Assembly (NCBI GenBank): GCA_001804345.1
Contig: MHFU01000150.1
Span: forward strand, 876-17,750
DNA from: Omnitrophica bacterium RIFOXYB12_FULL_50_7
GTDB lineage: Bacteria > Omnitrophota > Omnitrophia > Omnitrophales > Aquincolibacteriaceae
DNA length: 16,875 bases
Reading direction: 5' to 3'
A model generated the notes under the pieces. The model had not been told where the DNA came from and did not search any database. It worked only from the letters and a program-made list of their open reading frames with translations. Every line of letters begins with the position of its first letter. Positions within the stretch are counted from its first letter, which is position 1. A program made the position numbers and the translations under genes. Shown here in pieces: positions 1-6,669 of the stretch.

Positions 1-890
1 CGGTTCAGAGGATCGGTTATGAAGTAATCGACCGTGGCGATGAGGAGCAGCTCTGGGATTTGAAACTTCCGAGTGGAAAGAAACTAAGGTTGGGGATCGT
101 GGACGGCCACTGGGCCGGCGGGATCTGGGCCAGCGTGCTTGCGATTTTCGGGAAGACGGACGGCGTGGTGGACTTGGAGCGATATCCGGGCCGAGGTCAT
201 GAGCTTGGGGCCAGCCGGAGGGTCTTGAATCGTGCCTTCGAAAATCTCGGGAAAGGATTTTTTTGGATTGTTGCAGGAGACGGGCTTTACGCCACAAAAG
301 ACGACTTTCAGCTTCATCTGGATCACGGAAGTCATCTTTTGGTGAAGACCGATGAAGAGACTTTAACGGTCATCCAGGATGCCAAGTGCTTGTTTCAGGC
401 GCAGAAGAAGACGAAGCTGGAAGGGGTTTTCTCTCAAAGAGGATATGATCCGAAGCGGTTCAAGGATCATGAAGTGATGTGGGCCGAAGGATTGGAGTGG
501 CAAGGCCTGACGCTGACCGTGGCTCGGGTGCAGGAATGGGAGCTCGATGTCAAAACGGGGCTGGTCGAGCGGACTGAGTTTCATGTCTTGACAACAGCCA
601 CGGGTCTGACGGGAGAAGATCTCCGGGAGCTTGCGCATCTGAGATGGGAGATTGAGAACAATATTTTCAAGCGTCTCAATTTTCTGGTGGGCAGCAAACG
701 GCCATGGTCTCGCAAACCGAAAGTCATGAAAATGTTTTTAAGAGCCTGGATGATCGGGCTGACGCTTTTGGGAGCGTATTTGTTTGAGCTCGGATGGAAT
801 GAATTGAAAACAACCTGGGAAGCGATGAAGAAGACGTGGTCTTGTGTGATAAGGCTGATGATGCGGTCCTTGATCTTGACTTACACCTGA
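1..890 (+). mobile_element. Insertion sequence, partial: left end outside window
   Basis: The only gene here is an IS4-like DDE transposase, so this stretch is part of an insertion sequence. The left end lies before the window. I could not place the right end: without the left terminal repeat, the sequence after the transposase stop at 890 cannot be matched to it. The element converges on the dcw cluster, so it does not read into ftsA. No passenger gene is visible. Confidence 0.6.
3..890 (+). CDS. DDE transposase (IS4-like), N-terminus missing
   Basis: The reading frame is open from the first bases, so the start is upstream of the window; the TTG at 60 is internal. The visible part is 295 codons and ends with TGA at 888-890. 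What is seen: an Asp in a hydrophobic strand (LGIVDGH, near base 104), a second Asp in VAGDGLYA (near base 280), and a C-terminal LRWEIENNIFKRL block (about bases 640-680). This is the expected layout of a DDE transposase with an IS4-type YREK-like region, where R and E sit in 'RW.IE' and K follows in 'FK'. It would catalyse cut-and-paste movement of its element. The frame is intact to the stop, so it may be functional. The exact family (IS4, ISNCY or related) is not settled. Confidence 0.8.
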   Translation, partial: VQRIGYEVIDRGDEEQLWDLKLPSGKKLRLGIVDGHWAGGIWASVLAIFGKTDGVVDLERYPGRGHELGASRRVLNRAFENLGKGFFWIVAGDGLYATKDDFQLHLDHGSHLLVKTDEETLTVIQDAKCLFQAQKKTKLEGVFSQRGYDPKRFKDHEVMWAEGLEWQGLTLTVARVQEWELDVKTGLVERTEFHVLTTATGLTGEDLRELAHLRWEIENNIFKRLNFLVGSKRPWSRKPKVMKMFLRAWMIGLTLLGAYLFELGWNELKTTWEAMKKTWSCVIRLMMRSLILTYT

Positions 891-1192
891 ATCACCGGCC
901 GCTTGACGCGCCTTCAACCTCGTTCCCATACCCGGGAAGAAACTCGCAGTTGCAGTGCCAACAATTTGAAAAGTGATGACTAAAACAACAGCCGGGGTCT
1001 TTGTCTCTTTTAAACCCCTAACCCATTAGCGATTACCTGGGGAAGCTCTGAAATTTTTTGTTTCTTTTTTATGATGGTAATTGGGACCAAAGACTGGCGA
1101 CAAGAAGTTCCGCTAAAGCAAAATTCAGCCACAGAACACATCGGACTTGAAAAATCAGAGGAAGAACTTTTGAGAGACAGCGCAGGACGATG

Positions 1193-1205
1193 TTTAGGAA
1201 CGGTT
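1193..1205 (+). repeat. Extra copy of the hairpin left arm (13 bp direct repeat)
   Basis: The 13 bases TTTAGGAACGGTT occur here and again at 1244-1256, where they open the long hairpin. The two copies start 51 bases apart. The second arm of a hairpin is missing here, so this looks like a half-copy left by duplication or partial deletion of the same palindromic element. Confidence 0.6.
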
Positions 1206-1233
1206 GCATAAGTCATCTTAAGCATCTATCCGA

Positions 1234-1287
1234 ATATCAGATCTTTAGGAACGGTTCTCCTTTTAGAGAACCGTTCCTGCGTGATAT
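1234..1287. repeat. Long palindrome: 13-bp perfect stem with outer 6-bp stem
   Basis: AGGAACGGTTCTC (1247-1259) and GAGAACCGTTCCT (1266-1278) are perfect inverse complements around a 6-base loop (CTTTTA). A second pair, ATATCA (1234-1239) and TGATAT (1282-1287), lies outside them across unequal internal loops. Neither strand shows a run of T after the stem, so it is not a standard intrinsic terminator. It could still slow or stop transcription from both convergent genes, or be a small REP-like or MITE-like element. Confidence 0.7.
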
Positions 1288-1330
1288 CAGGATAGACACT
1301 AAATACATTTACGGTCAGTGTTACAAGCTT

Positions 1331-1408
1331 GTCATCCCCGAATGTTTTTGCCTGCTTGCCGGCAGGCAAGCCGGGAATCCAAAATAGAAACCAAACCCTT
1401 GATTCCCG
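1331..1408. repeat. Palindromic dispersed-repeat-like element downstream of ftsA
   Basis: The core is GCTTGCC (1354-1360) and GGCAAGC (1365-1371) around GGCA. An alternative fold pairs GCCTGC (1350-1355) with GCAGGC (1362-1367). CCCG (1337-1340) can pair with CGGG (1372-1375). CGGGAATC (1372-1379) is also complementary to GATTCCCG (1401-1408). The layout 'GTCATCCCCG ... CGGGAATCC' resembles the family of dispersed 'TCATTCCCG ... CGGGAATCC' repeats found between genes in many bacteria. That resemblance is from memory; the copy number here is unknown. It starts 14 bases after the ftsA stop and could act as a 3' stabilising or terminating hairpin. Confidence 0.5.
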
Positions 1409-1421
1409 CTTTGCAACTGCT

Positions 1422-2672
1422 CTAAAAGTAGTTAGTGATCCAGGCCCGGGCAGAAGCCACGGCCTTGGCGACGAGGCCTCGCGGAGTGAAGAGAGCCTCC
1501 TGGGCGCGCTTGTAGGTCATGATCCATCGGAACATACCGAGTGTGGGTGCCATGGATGGATCACGAACAAGTTCCTGTGGGGCTTCAACATGACGCGAAA
1601 TCCCGATCTTCCCATCGCGCGAGAATTCCTTCTGGACCCACTCGAGAAAACCGTCCGTCATCACCGCCCCCCCAGTGAAAAGAATGTGCGGGTAACGAAC
1701 TTTCTCTTCTTGCATGAAACCGTCCGCGGACTCCAGTATCTGGGTCATCCACCCATGCGCGTGTTTGAAGAACTTCTGGAGAAACTCCTTGCGCGAGATG
1801 GACTGCTGGACTTTCTCGTTACGCGTCACAAGCGGCACCAGTTCTTCACTTTCTTGTTCGCGAGCGTCAAGCGTCGCAAATTTTTCTTTCACTTTCTCAG
1901 CATCCCTTTCCTCAATGTTCCAATCCTTGGCCAGACACTGGGTGAGATAATGTCCGCCCATCGGAAGCGTCCGTACTCCGGCTAAACGGCCGTTCTTCCA
2001 AAGTACCAGCTGCGTTGCATCATCCGCAATATCCAGGATCATGCCCCCTTCCTGTTTCTCGGCATCCCCCAGCACGGCCTCAGAAAGCGGGAGGATCTTC
2101 GGAAAATAGCCCTCCACATCAAGATCCAACGTCTCAAATATCTTAGCAATATTGCGAAAGGCCTGAAATTCCATGGTGTAGATCTGAAGCGTCACGCCCA
2201 GACGTTCAGCCTCAAGTCCCACGGGATTGCGAACCGCCGGCATGTCATTGACAAGAAAAGATTCCGGAATAGCTTGCAGGATCGACTCGTTCAATGGCAA
2301 CGTGGCAACGCTCCGCGTCTGCTGAACCACAGACTGGATCTCATGGGAGCTGATCGTGCGCCGTTCGGGAGAATAATATTCGCAGCTTGAGAACCGATAC
2401 ATCTTGAAGCGACTGTTCCCCAGCACTACATAGACCGGGACCTGTTCCCATGCCTCAGGCGGCAAAAGCGTTTTCATTAATTTCTCCAGGGAAACACTTG
2501 CATTCTGGAGATTCGAGACCAATCCTTTTTCAAAACCCTCCGGAAAGAGGACCTCTTCATGACGGAGTACCTGGGGATTGCTGCTCCCCGTGTCCCCCAA
2601 CATCACCACGAGCTTCCGGGTACCCACATAAACAACCACGTATTTGTTCTTCAGGTCGACTGGAAGACTCAT
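1422..2672 (-). CDS. ftsA: Cell division protein FtsA, divergent ATP site
   Basis: This is an actin-fold protein of 416 residues, a usual length for FtsA, which tethers FtsZ to the membrane. Support is position (directly after ftsQ), a 1C-like region with NPVGLEAERLG (residues 149-159), an adenosine motif FTGG (332-335), and a C-terminal helix with R409, W411 and F416 (about 399-416) that could be the membrane-targeting helix. The nucleotide site is odd. The phosphate-1 Asp is replaced by Tyr (Y15 in VVVYVGT), and the glycine-rich phosphate-2 loop reads DIADDAT (214-220) in place of a DIGGGTT-type loop. ATP binding may therefore be weak or lost. PilM, a relative, is an alternative, but the location favours FtsA. 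The ATG overlaps the ftsQ TGA by 4 bases, preceded by AGAGGA 4 bases upstream. No ftsZ follows. Confidence 0.85.
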   Translation of the reverse strand: MSLPVDLKNKYVVVYVGTRKLVVMLGDTGSSNPQVLRHEEVLFPEGFEKGLVSNLQNASVSLEKLMKTLLPPEAWEQVPVYVVLGNSRFKMYRFSSCEYYSPERRTISSHEIQSVVQQTRSVATLPLNESILQAIPESFLVNDMPAVRNPVGLEAERLGVTLQIYTMEFQAFRNIAKIFETLDLDVEGYFPKILPLSEAVLGDAEKQEGGMILDIADDATQLVLWKNGRLAGVRTLPMGGHYLTQCLAKDWNIEERDAEKVKEKFATLDAREQESEELVPLVTRNEKVQQSISRKEFLQKFFKHAHGWMTQILESADGFMQEEKVRYPHILFTGGAVMTDGFLEWVQKEFSRDGKIGISRHVEAPQELVRDPSMAPTLGMFRWIMTYKRAQEALFTPRGLVAKAVASARAWITNYF

Positions 2673-3484
2673 TGTTTCCTCTTAACCAATACCCGGTCGT
2701 ATTGAAGGTCCATGTACTCGATGTTCTCACGGGGTTCGGTCTTTAAAAGATAGACGGCATTGGTCAGGGCGGTGATGCGCTCAGAGGCTTTACGGCCCAG
2801 TTTAAAATCCGGCCCTTCACCAAGTCTAACCGTCACATAACCGTTCGAATCCAGACTCATCCGGGTCACGGTCTCGCGGCGCCCGAGTTCATGGCTCCGG
2901 AAAACTTTCATGAACCGCAACGCCTCTGTAAAACCCTTGTTCTGAAGACGCGCGCCAATCCGGGGCTCCTTGAAGGACTCACTGAAATCCTCAACAAGTA
3001 TCCATGCGGGATCGAGAGCCGAACGGCTTTCGATGATGAAGCCGTCATCCGCCACGATCGCGTACGGACCTCCCTGCCTCAGCTGAACATTCGCGATGGG
3101 CCGGCGCTTCTGAATCTCGATACGGATCGTCGTCGGCATTTCACGAACCACACGCACGCTTTGCGCACCGGGTCCGAGCGCAATCGTACCCGCGATTTTT
3201 TTCAGATCGAGCAGCAGAATATTCTTTCCGAGAATCTTGTCCTCAAGCGTACGAATACTCTCGGGCGAAAGAGCGTCCGGCGGAATGATCTGGATCCCCT
3301 GCACCCTGAGCCAACGGTCCTCGCACAAACCTTTTTTTACAACAAATCCGGCATAGACCAGCACTCCGGCGATCACTACTATTGGAAGTAATTTCCATAA
3401 AAACCAGACAATCCCGCGAAACATCGCGCCGAGTGCGGAAAAGAACCATCCCTTTTTACCTTTTCTGAACTTTTTCTTACCCAT
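2669..3484 (-). CDS. ftsQ: Cell division protein FtsQ/DivIB
   Basis: This 271-residue bitopic protein has a short, strongly basic cytoplasmic N-terminus (GKKKFRKGKK), one membrane segment (about residues 27-50) and a periplasmic part. The periplasmic part begins with a POTRA-like domain (about 57-125, WLRVQGIQI onwards) followed by the FtsQ beta domain, with RRPIANVQLRQGG and IVADDGFIIES typical of the family. FtsQ bridges early and late divisome proteins; in model bacteria it binds FtsB and FtsL, and neither is encoded in this window. It starts 6 bases after ddl and overlaps ftsA by 4 bases (ATGA). The ribosome binding site upstream is weak, so it may depend on coupling to ddl translation. 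Confidence 0.93.
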   Translation of the reverse strand: MGKKKFRKGKKGWFFSALGAMFRGIVWFLWKLLPIVVIAGVLVYAGFVVKKGLCEDRWLRVQGIQIIPPDALSPESIRTLEDKILGKNILLLDLKKIAGTIALGPGAQSVRVVREMPTTIRIEIQKRRPIANVQLRQGGPYAIVADDGFIIESRSALDPAWILVEDFSESFKEPRIGARLQNKGFTEALRFMKVFRSHELGRRETVTRMSLDSNGYVTVRLGEGPDFKLGRKASERITALTNAVYLLKTEPRENIEYMDLQYDRVLVKRKQ

Positions 3485-3490
3485 AAAGAA

Positions 3491-4447
3491 TTATTTTTTC
3501 CCTGTTTGTTCGAAAGCATCCCGAAGAACGCGCAAACACAACTCCTCAAAACTTATCCCGACCGCCCGCGCCGCTTTCGGCAACAGGCTGAATTCCGTAA
3601 GGCCGGGGATACTGTTCACCTCCAGCACATACGGCCGATTCTTCCGGTCCAGCATCACATCCACCCTTGAAAAGCCTTTAAGCCCGAGACCTCGGTAAAC
3701 CCGGTAGGCAATAGCCTGGATCTTTTTAGCGACCTTCGCCGGGATCCTGGCCGGCACCTCATAGATCGTCATTCCCTTGGTGTATTTCGCTTTGTAATCG
3801 TAAAAGGACCTAGACGGCTTCACTTCCACGACCGGAAGTCTCAAATTTCCGAGAAGTCCGGCCGTCAATTCGCGGCCCACAATCTTTTTTTCGATCAAAA
3901 GCCTTCCTAACCGTAACACAGAGCGTCTTAGTTTTTCGGCTGATCCTTGAAAATCTTCAACTAAGAAAACGCCCTGGCTCGACCCTCCGTCGAGAGGCTT
4001 GGCAAAATAAGGCGCGGGAAACGCCTCGGCCACTTTGCGCCAGTTTTTTTTATCGAGGATCGCGTACTCCGGCGTCGGAACACCGAGCTTTCCAAAATGG
4101 CGTTTGCTAACCTCTTTATCAAAACTTTTCGCGCAGGCACTGGAAGGCGATCCCGTGAAGAGAAGACGCTTTTGCTCCAGAGCTTTCTGGAGAACGCCAT
4201 CTTCCCCGCCCTTGCCATGAAGAGCGATAAAGAGAATATCGGCCTTTCGTATCTTTTGAGAAAAAGTCTTCCGATCGACAGGATCGATCGGAAACGCCGA
4301 AACCCCCACACGCTTGAGAGCGCGGGTCACGGCACGACCTGAACGAAGCGAGATCGGGCGTTCGGCCGAAAAGCCGCCGCGCACCACGCCGATTTTAATT
4401 CTTCTGAGCGATTCGAATTTCGGGTTCGAGAGTAATTCCGGTTGCAT
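3491..4447 (-). CDS. ddl: D-alanine--D-alanine ligase
   Basis: Ddl is a cytoplasmic ATP-grasp enzyme that joins two D-Ala residues for MurF. Seen in the 318-residue protein: VVRGGFSAERPISLRSG (21-37), HGKGGEDG (77-84), the ATP-grasp strand AKPLDGGSSQGV (149-160), and the metal-binding C-terminus with D263, E276 and N278 (VDVML and LEVNSIPGLT). I place the start at ATG 4447 because AAAAGG lies 9 bases upstream. An in-frame ATG at 4489 has no such site and would overlap murB by 95 bases. Even so the gene overlaps murB by 53 bases. The conserved core starts only at residue 17, just past the murB stop, so the first 16 residues are an extra leader encoded inside murB. Confidence 0.95.
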   Translation of the reverse strand: MQPELLSNPKFESLRRIKIGVVRGGFSAERPISLRSGRAVTRALKRVGVSAFPIDPVDRKTFSQKIRKADILFIALHGKGGEDGVLQKALEQKRLLFTGSPSSACAKSFDKEVSKRHFGKLGVPTPEYAILDKKNWRKVAEAFPAPYFAKPLDGGSSQGVFLVEDFQGSAEKLRRSVLRLGRLLIEKKIVGRELTAGLLGNLRLPVVEVKPSRSFYDYKAKYTKGMTIYEVPARIPAKVAKKIQAIAYRVYRGLGLKGFSRVDVMLDRKNRPYVLEVNSIPGLTEFSLLPKAARAVGISFEELCLRVLRDAFEQTGKK

Positions 4448-5309
4448 GAAAAACAGCCTTTTGGACTTCCTTGATGAGTTGGAGGACATCCTTGGAGGTA
4501 GCGTTGCCTATATTCAAAAAATAGTTCGCATGTTGCTCGGAAATTTGGATCCCACCGATTCTCTTTCCCTTCCACCCCGCCTTTTCGATCAAAGCCCCGG
4601 CGGAAGGATGCGGCCCAAGAGGATTCTTAAAGATCGAACCTGCATTCGGCTCGGTGATATCCAGACGGGTTTTACGAAAGTCATGATTCGCCTTTATTTC
4701 ATTCTGGATCTGATCCTTCGGCCGACGCCACAATTTCAGTATCGCCTCCAAAAGGAGGTACTCATCAAGATTTGAATGCCGGTAGGAAAATTCCAAATCT
4801 TCGCGGCCTAACATCACCGGAGCTCCATCTTTTTGAAGCGCCCGAACTTCTTGAACAATATCTCCAATCTCACTCATCTGCCCGCTGTGGCGACTAAATC
4901 CTGCATTCATCACAAGCGCTCCACCGACCGTGCCCGGGATTTGCGCCAAAAATTCAGTTCCCGCAAGCCCGGATTCCTGGCAAAACCGGACAAGCCGCGC
5001 AAGGCTCACGCCCGCGGAGACCGTCACTTGAGATCGATCAAGGTCCATCTTGATAAGATCATTCCGGAACCGGCGCATCGAGATCACCAACCCCTCGTAG
5101 CCGGAATCTTCAAAGACCACGTTCGAGCCATTCCCCAAAATAAAAAAAGAAAGTCCTTCCCGTCTGGCCCATGCCAAAAGTTTGGCGAGATCTTCCTCGC
5201 TCTCAGGCTCAGCAAAATAGGCCGCTGGCCCGCCGATACGCAGGGTGGTGTGAGAAGCGAGCGGGACGTTACGCTGAAGTGCAGGCGTCGAGGTGATTGA
5301 CGAATTCAC
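4395..5309 (-). CDS. murB: UDP-N-acetylenolpyruvoylglucosamine reductase
   Basis: MurB is the FAD enzyme that uses NADPH to reduce UDP-GlcNAc-enolpyruvate to UDP-MurNAc. The 304-residue protein shows RIGGPAAYF (24-32), the FAD-binding ILGNGSNVV (57-65) and IPGTVGG (124-130), then AGSIFKNP with the proton-donor Ser (S225), ISEQHANYF, and an EPEIRI end with the expected Glu. Length and motifs suggest type II MurB. Start: GTG at 5309 has GGAGAG 7 bases upstream. A TTG at 5324 in the same frame has poorer spacing and would add five residues. The gene overlaps the end of murC by 41 bases and the start of ddl by 53 bases, so the three are very likely translationally coupled. Confidence 0.94.
   Translation of the reverse strand: MNSSITSTPALQRNVPLASHTTLRIGGPAAYFAEPESEEDLAKLLAWARREGLSFFILGNGSNVVFEDSGYEGLVISMRRFRNDLIKMDLDRSQVTVSAGVSLARLVRFCQESGLAGTEFLAQIPGTVGGALVMNAGFSRHSGQMSEIGDIVQEVRALQKDGAPVMLGREDLEFSYRHSNLDEYLLLEAILKLWRRPKDQIQNEIKANHDFRKTRLDITEPNAGSIFKNPLGPHPSAGALIEKAGWKGKRIGGIQISEQHANYFLNIGNATSKDVLQLIKEVQKAVFHATGITLEPEIRIAQKN
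4457..4462 (-). promoter_or_regulatory. Ribosome binding site choosing the ddl start
   Basis: AAAAGG on the minus strand, 9 bases before ATG 4447. It lies inside the murB coding region and is the reason for preferring this start over the ATG at 4489. Confidence 0.5.
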
Positions 5310-6669
5310 TGGCGATCTCTCCAATATCCCCCGCTCCCATGAAGAGCATCACGCCGTCTTTAAGGGGATGCTCCGCAAGGTACGGAAGGATTTGTTCTTT
5401 AGGTACGATCGAAACATGCTTGTGGCCGGTCTTTAAAACCTCTCGGTAGACCAGCTCGACATTAACCCCATCGAGATTGGCCTCCCCCGCGCTATAAATA
5501 TCCGTCAAGACGACTTCATCGGCATCATCAAACGCGTGAGCAAATTCCCGGTAAAGGTTCTTGGTGCGGCTATAGCGATGCGGCTGAAAAATAACGCGCA
5601 CGTACTTTCCCGCCTCGTGAAGGGCGCTCAATACAGCCTTAACTTCGGTCGGGTGATGTGCATAATCATCAAGCACCAGAAATTGCGCGGTCTGTCCTTT
5701 GAGCTCCATCCGGCGCCGCGTCCCTTTGAAGGTAGCAAGTGCGTCGCGAACCAGATCCAGATCGAATCCCAAATGCAATAAAATAGATAACGTCGCAAGA
5801 GCATTGGCGATATTGTGACGCCCCGGCACAGAAAGTTTCATGTGCGTGCCATAGAGACCAGATTCGAAAAGATCGAATTCGGAACCGAACGCGTGAAGAC
5901 AAATATTCTGGGCCGAGTAAACACATTCCTCGGAAAACCCAAAATTGACGCTTGGCCGGCCGCTCTCCCGCACTAGCATGTTTAGCGTCGGGTCATCGCC
6001 AAAATAGGCAACAAACCCCGGATATTGAACTTGCTCGAGGAAACGCCGGAACGAATCTGTTAAATTCTCCCAAGTGCCATAATGGTCCAGGTGCTCAGGC
6101 TCGAGATTCGTGATGATCGAATAATGCGGCGCATAAAACTCGTGGGAACTGTCGCTCTCGTCCACTTCACTCACCCAATAATCGCGACCGCCAGCTACAA
6201 TATTGGTGTCATAATTGAGCATGTCGCTACCCACAAAACAAGTGGGATTCGCACCGATCTGGGATAGCACGTGAGAAACCATGGCCGACGTTGTGGTCTT
6301 GCCATGCGTCCCCAAAACTCCGATCGAGGTCTCGGCATGATTAAAAAGCGAGGCAAGGACCTCTGCCCGATGGTGAACCTTGCGGCCGAGCCTGCGGGCT
6401 TCCTTGAGTTCCAGATGGTCTTTACTGATCGCGGAGGAATAAATAACAAGATCGGCATCGCCAAATTCCACCGTCTTTTGACCAATATGAACCGGAATAC
6501 CCGATCGACAAAGATTTTTTGTCACAGGTGTTTCTTTGTAGTCCGAACCAGAAACCGAAAGACCCAAATGTTTCAAAATGCGCGCAAGCCCGCTCATCCC
6601 GGAGCCTCCGATCCCGATCAGGTAGGCCGAACGGCTGTCACGTATTAGATTATCGTGGACGATTTTCAC
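5269..6669 (-). CDS. murC: UDP-N-acetylmuramate--L-alanine ligase
   Basis: MurC is the first Mur ligase; it adds L-Ala to UDP-MurNAc using ATP. The 466-residue protein has the N-terminal Rossmann motif GIGGSGMSG (19-27), the P-loop GTHGKTTTS (120-128), EVDESD, the central-domain NLEPEHLDHYG, and the C-terminal YAHHPTE and FQPHRYSRT signatures, all standard for MurC. It begins at a GTG (6669) 20 bases inside murG, and no better start is available in the frame. Its end overlaps murB by 41 bases. The murC-murB-ddl order matches the classical dcw arrangement. Confidence 0.97.
   Translation of the reverse strand: MKIVHDNLIRDSRSAYLIGIGGSGMSGLARILKHLGLSVSGSDYKETPVTKNLCRSGIPVHIGQKTVEFGDADLVIYSSAISKDHLELKEARRLGRKVHHRAEVLASLFNHAETSIGVLGTHGKTTTSAMVSHVLSQIGANPTCFVGSDMLNYDTNIVAGGRDYWVSEVDESDSSHEFYAPHYSIITNLEPEHLDHYGTWENLTDSFRRFLEQVQYPGFVAYFGDDPTLNMLVRESGRPSVNFGFSEECVYSAQNICLHAFGSEFDLFESGLYGTHMKLSVPGRHNIANALATLSILLHLGFDLDLVRDALATFKGTRRRMELKGQTAQFLVLDDYAHHPTEVKAVLSALHEAGKYVRVIFQPHRYSRTKNLYREFAHAFDDADEVVLTDIYSAGEANLDGVNVELVYREVLKTGHKHVSIVPKEQILPYLAEHPLKDGVMLFMGAGDIGEIASEFVNHLDACTSA
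5317..5322 (-). promoter_or_regulatory. Ribosome binding site choosing the murB start
   Basis: GGAGAG on the minus strand, 7 bases before GTG 5309 and inside the murC coding region. It supports GTG 5309 over TTG 5324. Confidence 0.5.

Larger units (their letters stand above)
891..1421. other. Intergenic region between transposase and ftsA, repeat-bearing
   Basis: This is the largest gap in the window, lying between two convergent genes. It holds a long perfect hairpin (1247-1278) with an outer stem, an upstream copy of its left arm (1193-1205), and a palindromic repeat (1331-1408) just after ftsA. A T-rich run lies at 1054-1070. A 46-codon plus-strand frame (1071-1211) has no ribosome binding site and is not called. 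No tRNA, no ftsZ and no classical stem plus U-tract terminator for either flanking gene is evident. Confidence 0.6.

Noticed and set aside
891..1000. Right terminal inverted repeat of the insertion sequence
   Set aside because: The left end is outside the window, so no pair can be matched and any boundary would be a guess.
1071..1211. 46-codon plus-strand ORF (MMVIGTKDWRQEV...) in the left intergenic region
   Set aside because: The composition is protein-like, but upstream there is only a T-rich run with no ribosome binding site, it ends in the half-repeat at 1193-1205, and it is too short to trust. It may be a gene remnant.
1247..1278. Intrinsic terminator for the transposase or ftsA
   Set aside because: The stem is strong, but neither strand has a U-tract after it.
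1329..1985. 218-codon plus-strand ORF
   Set aside because: It lies antisense to ftsA, begins inside the palindromic repeat and has no recognisable domain, while ftsA is well supported.
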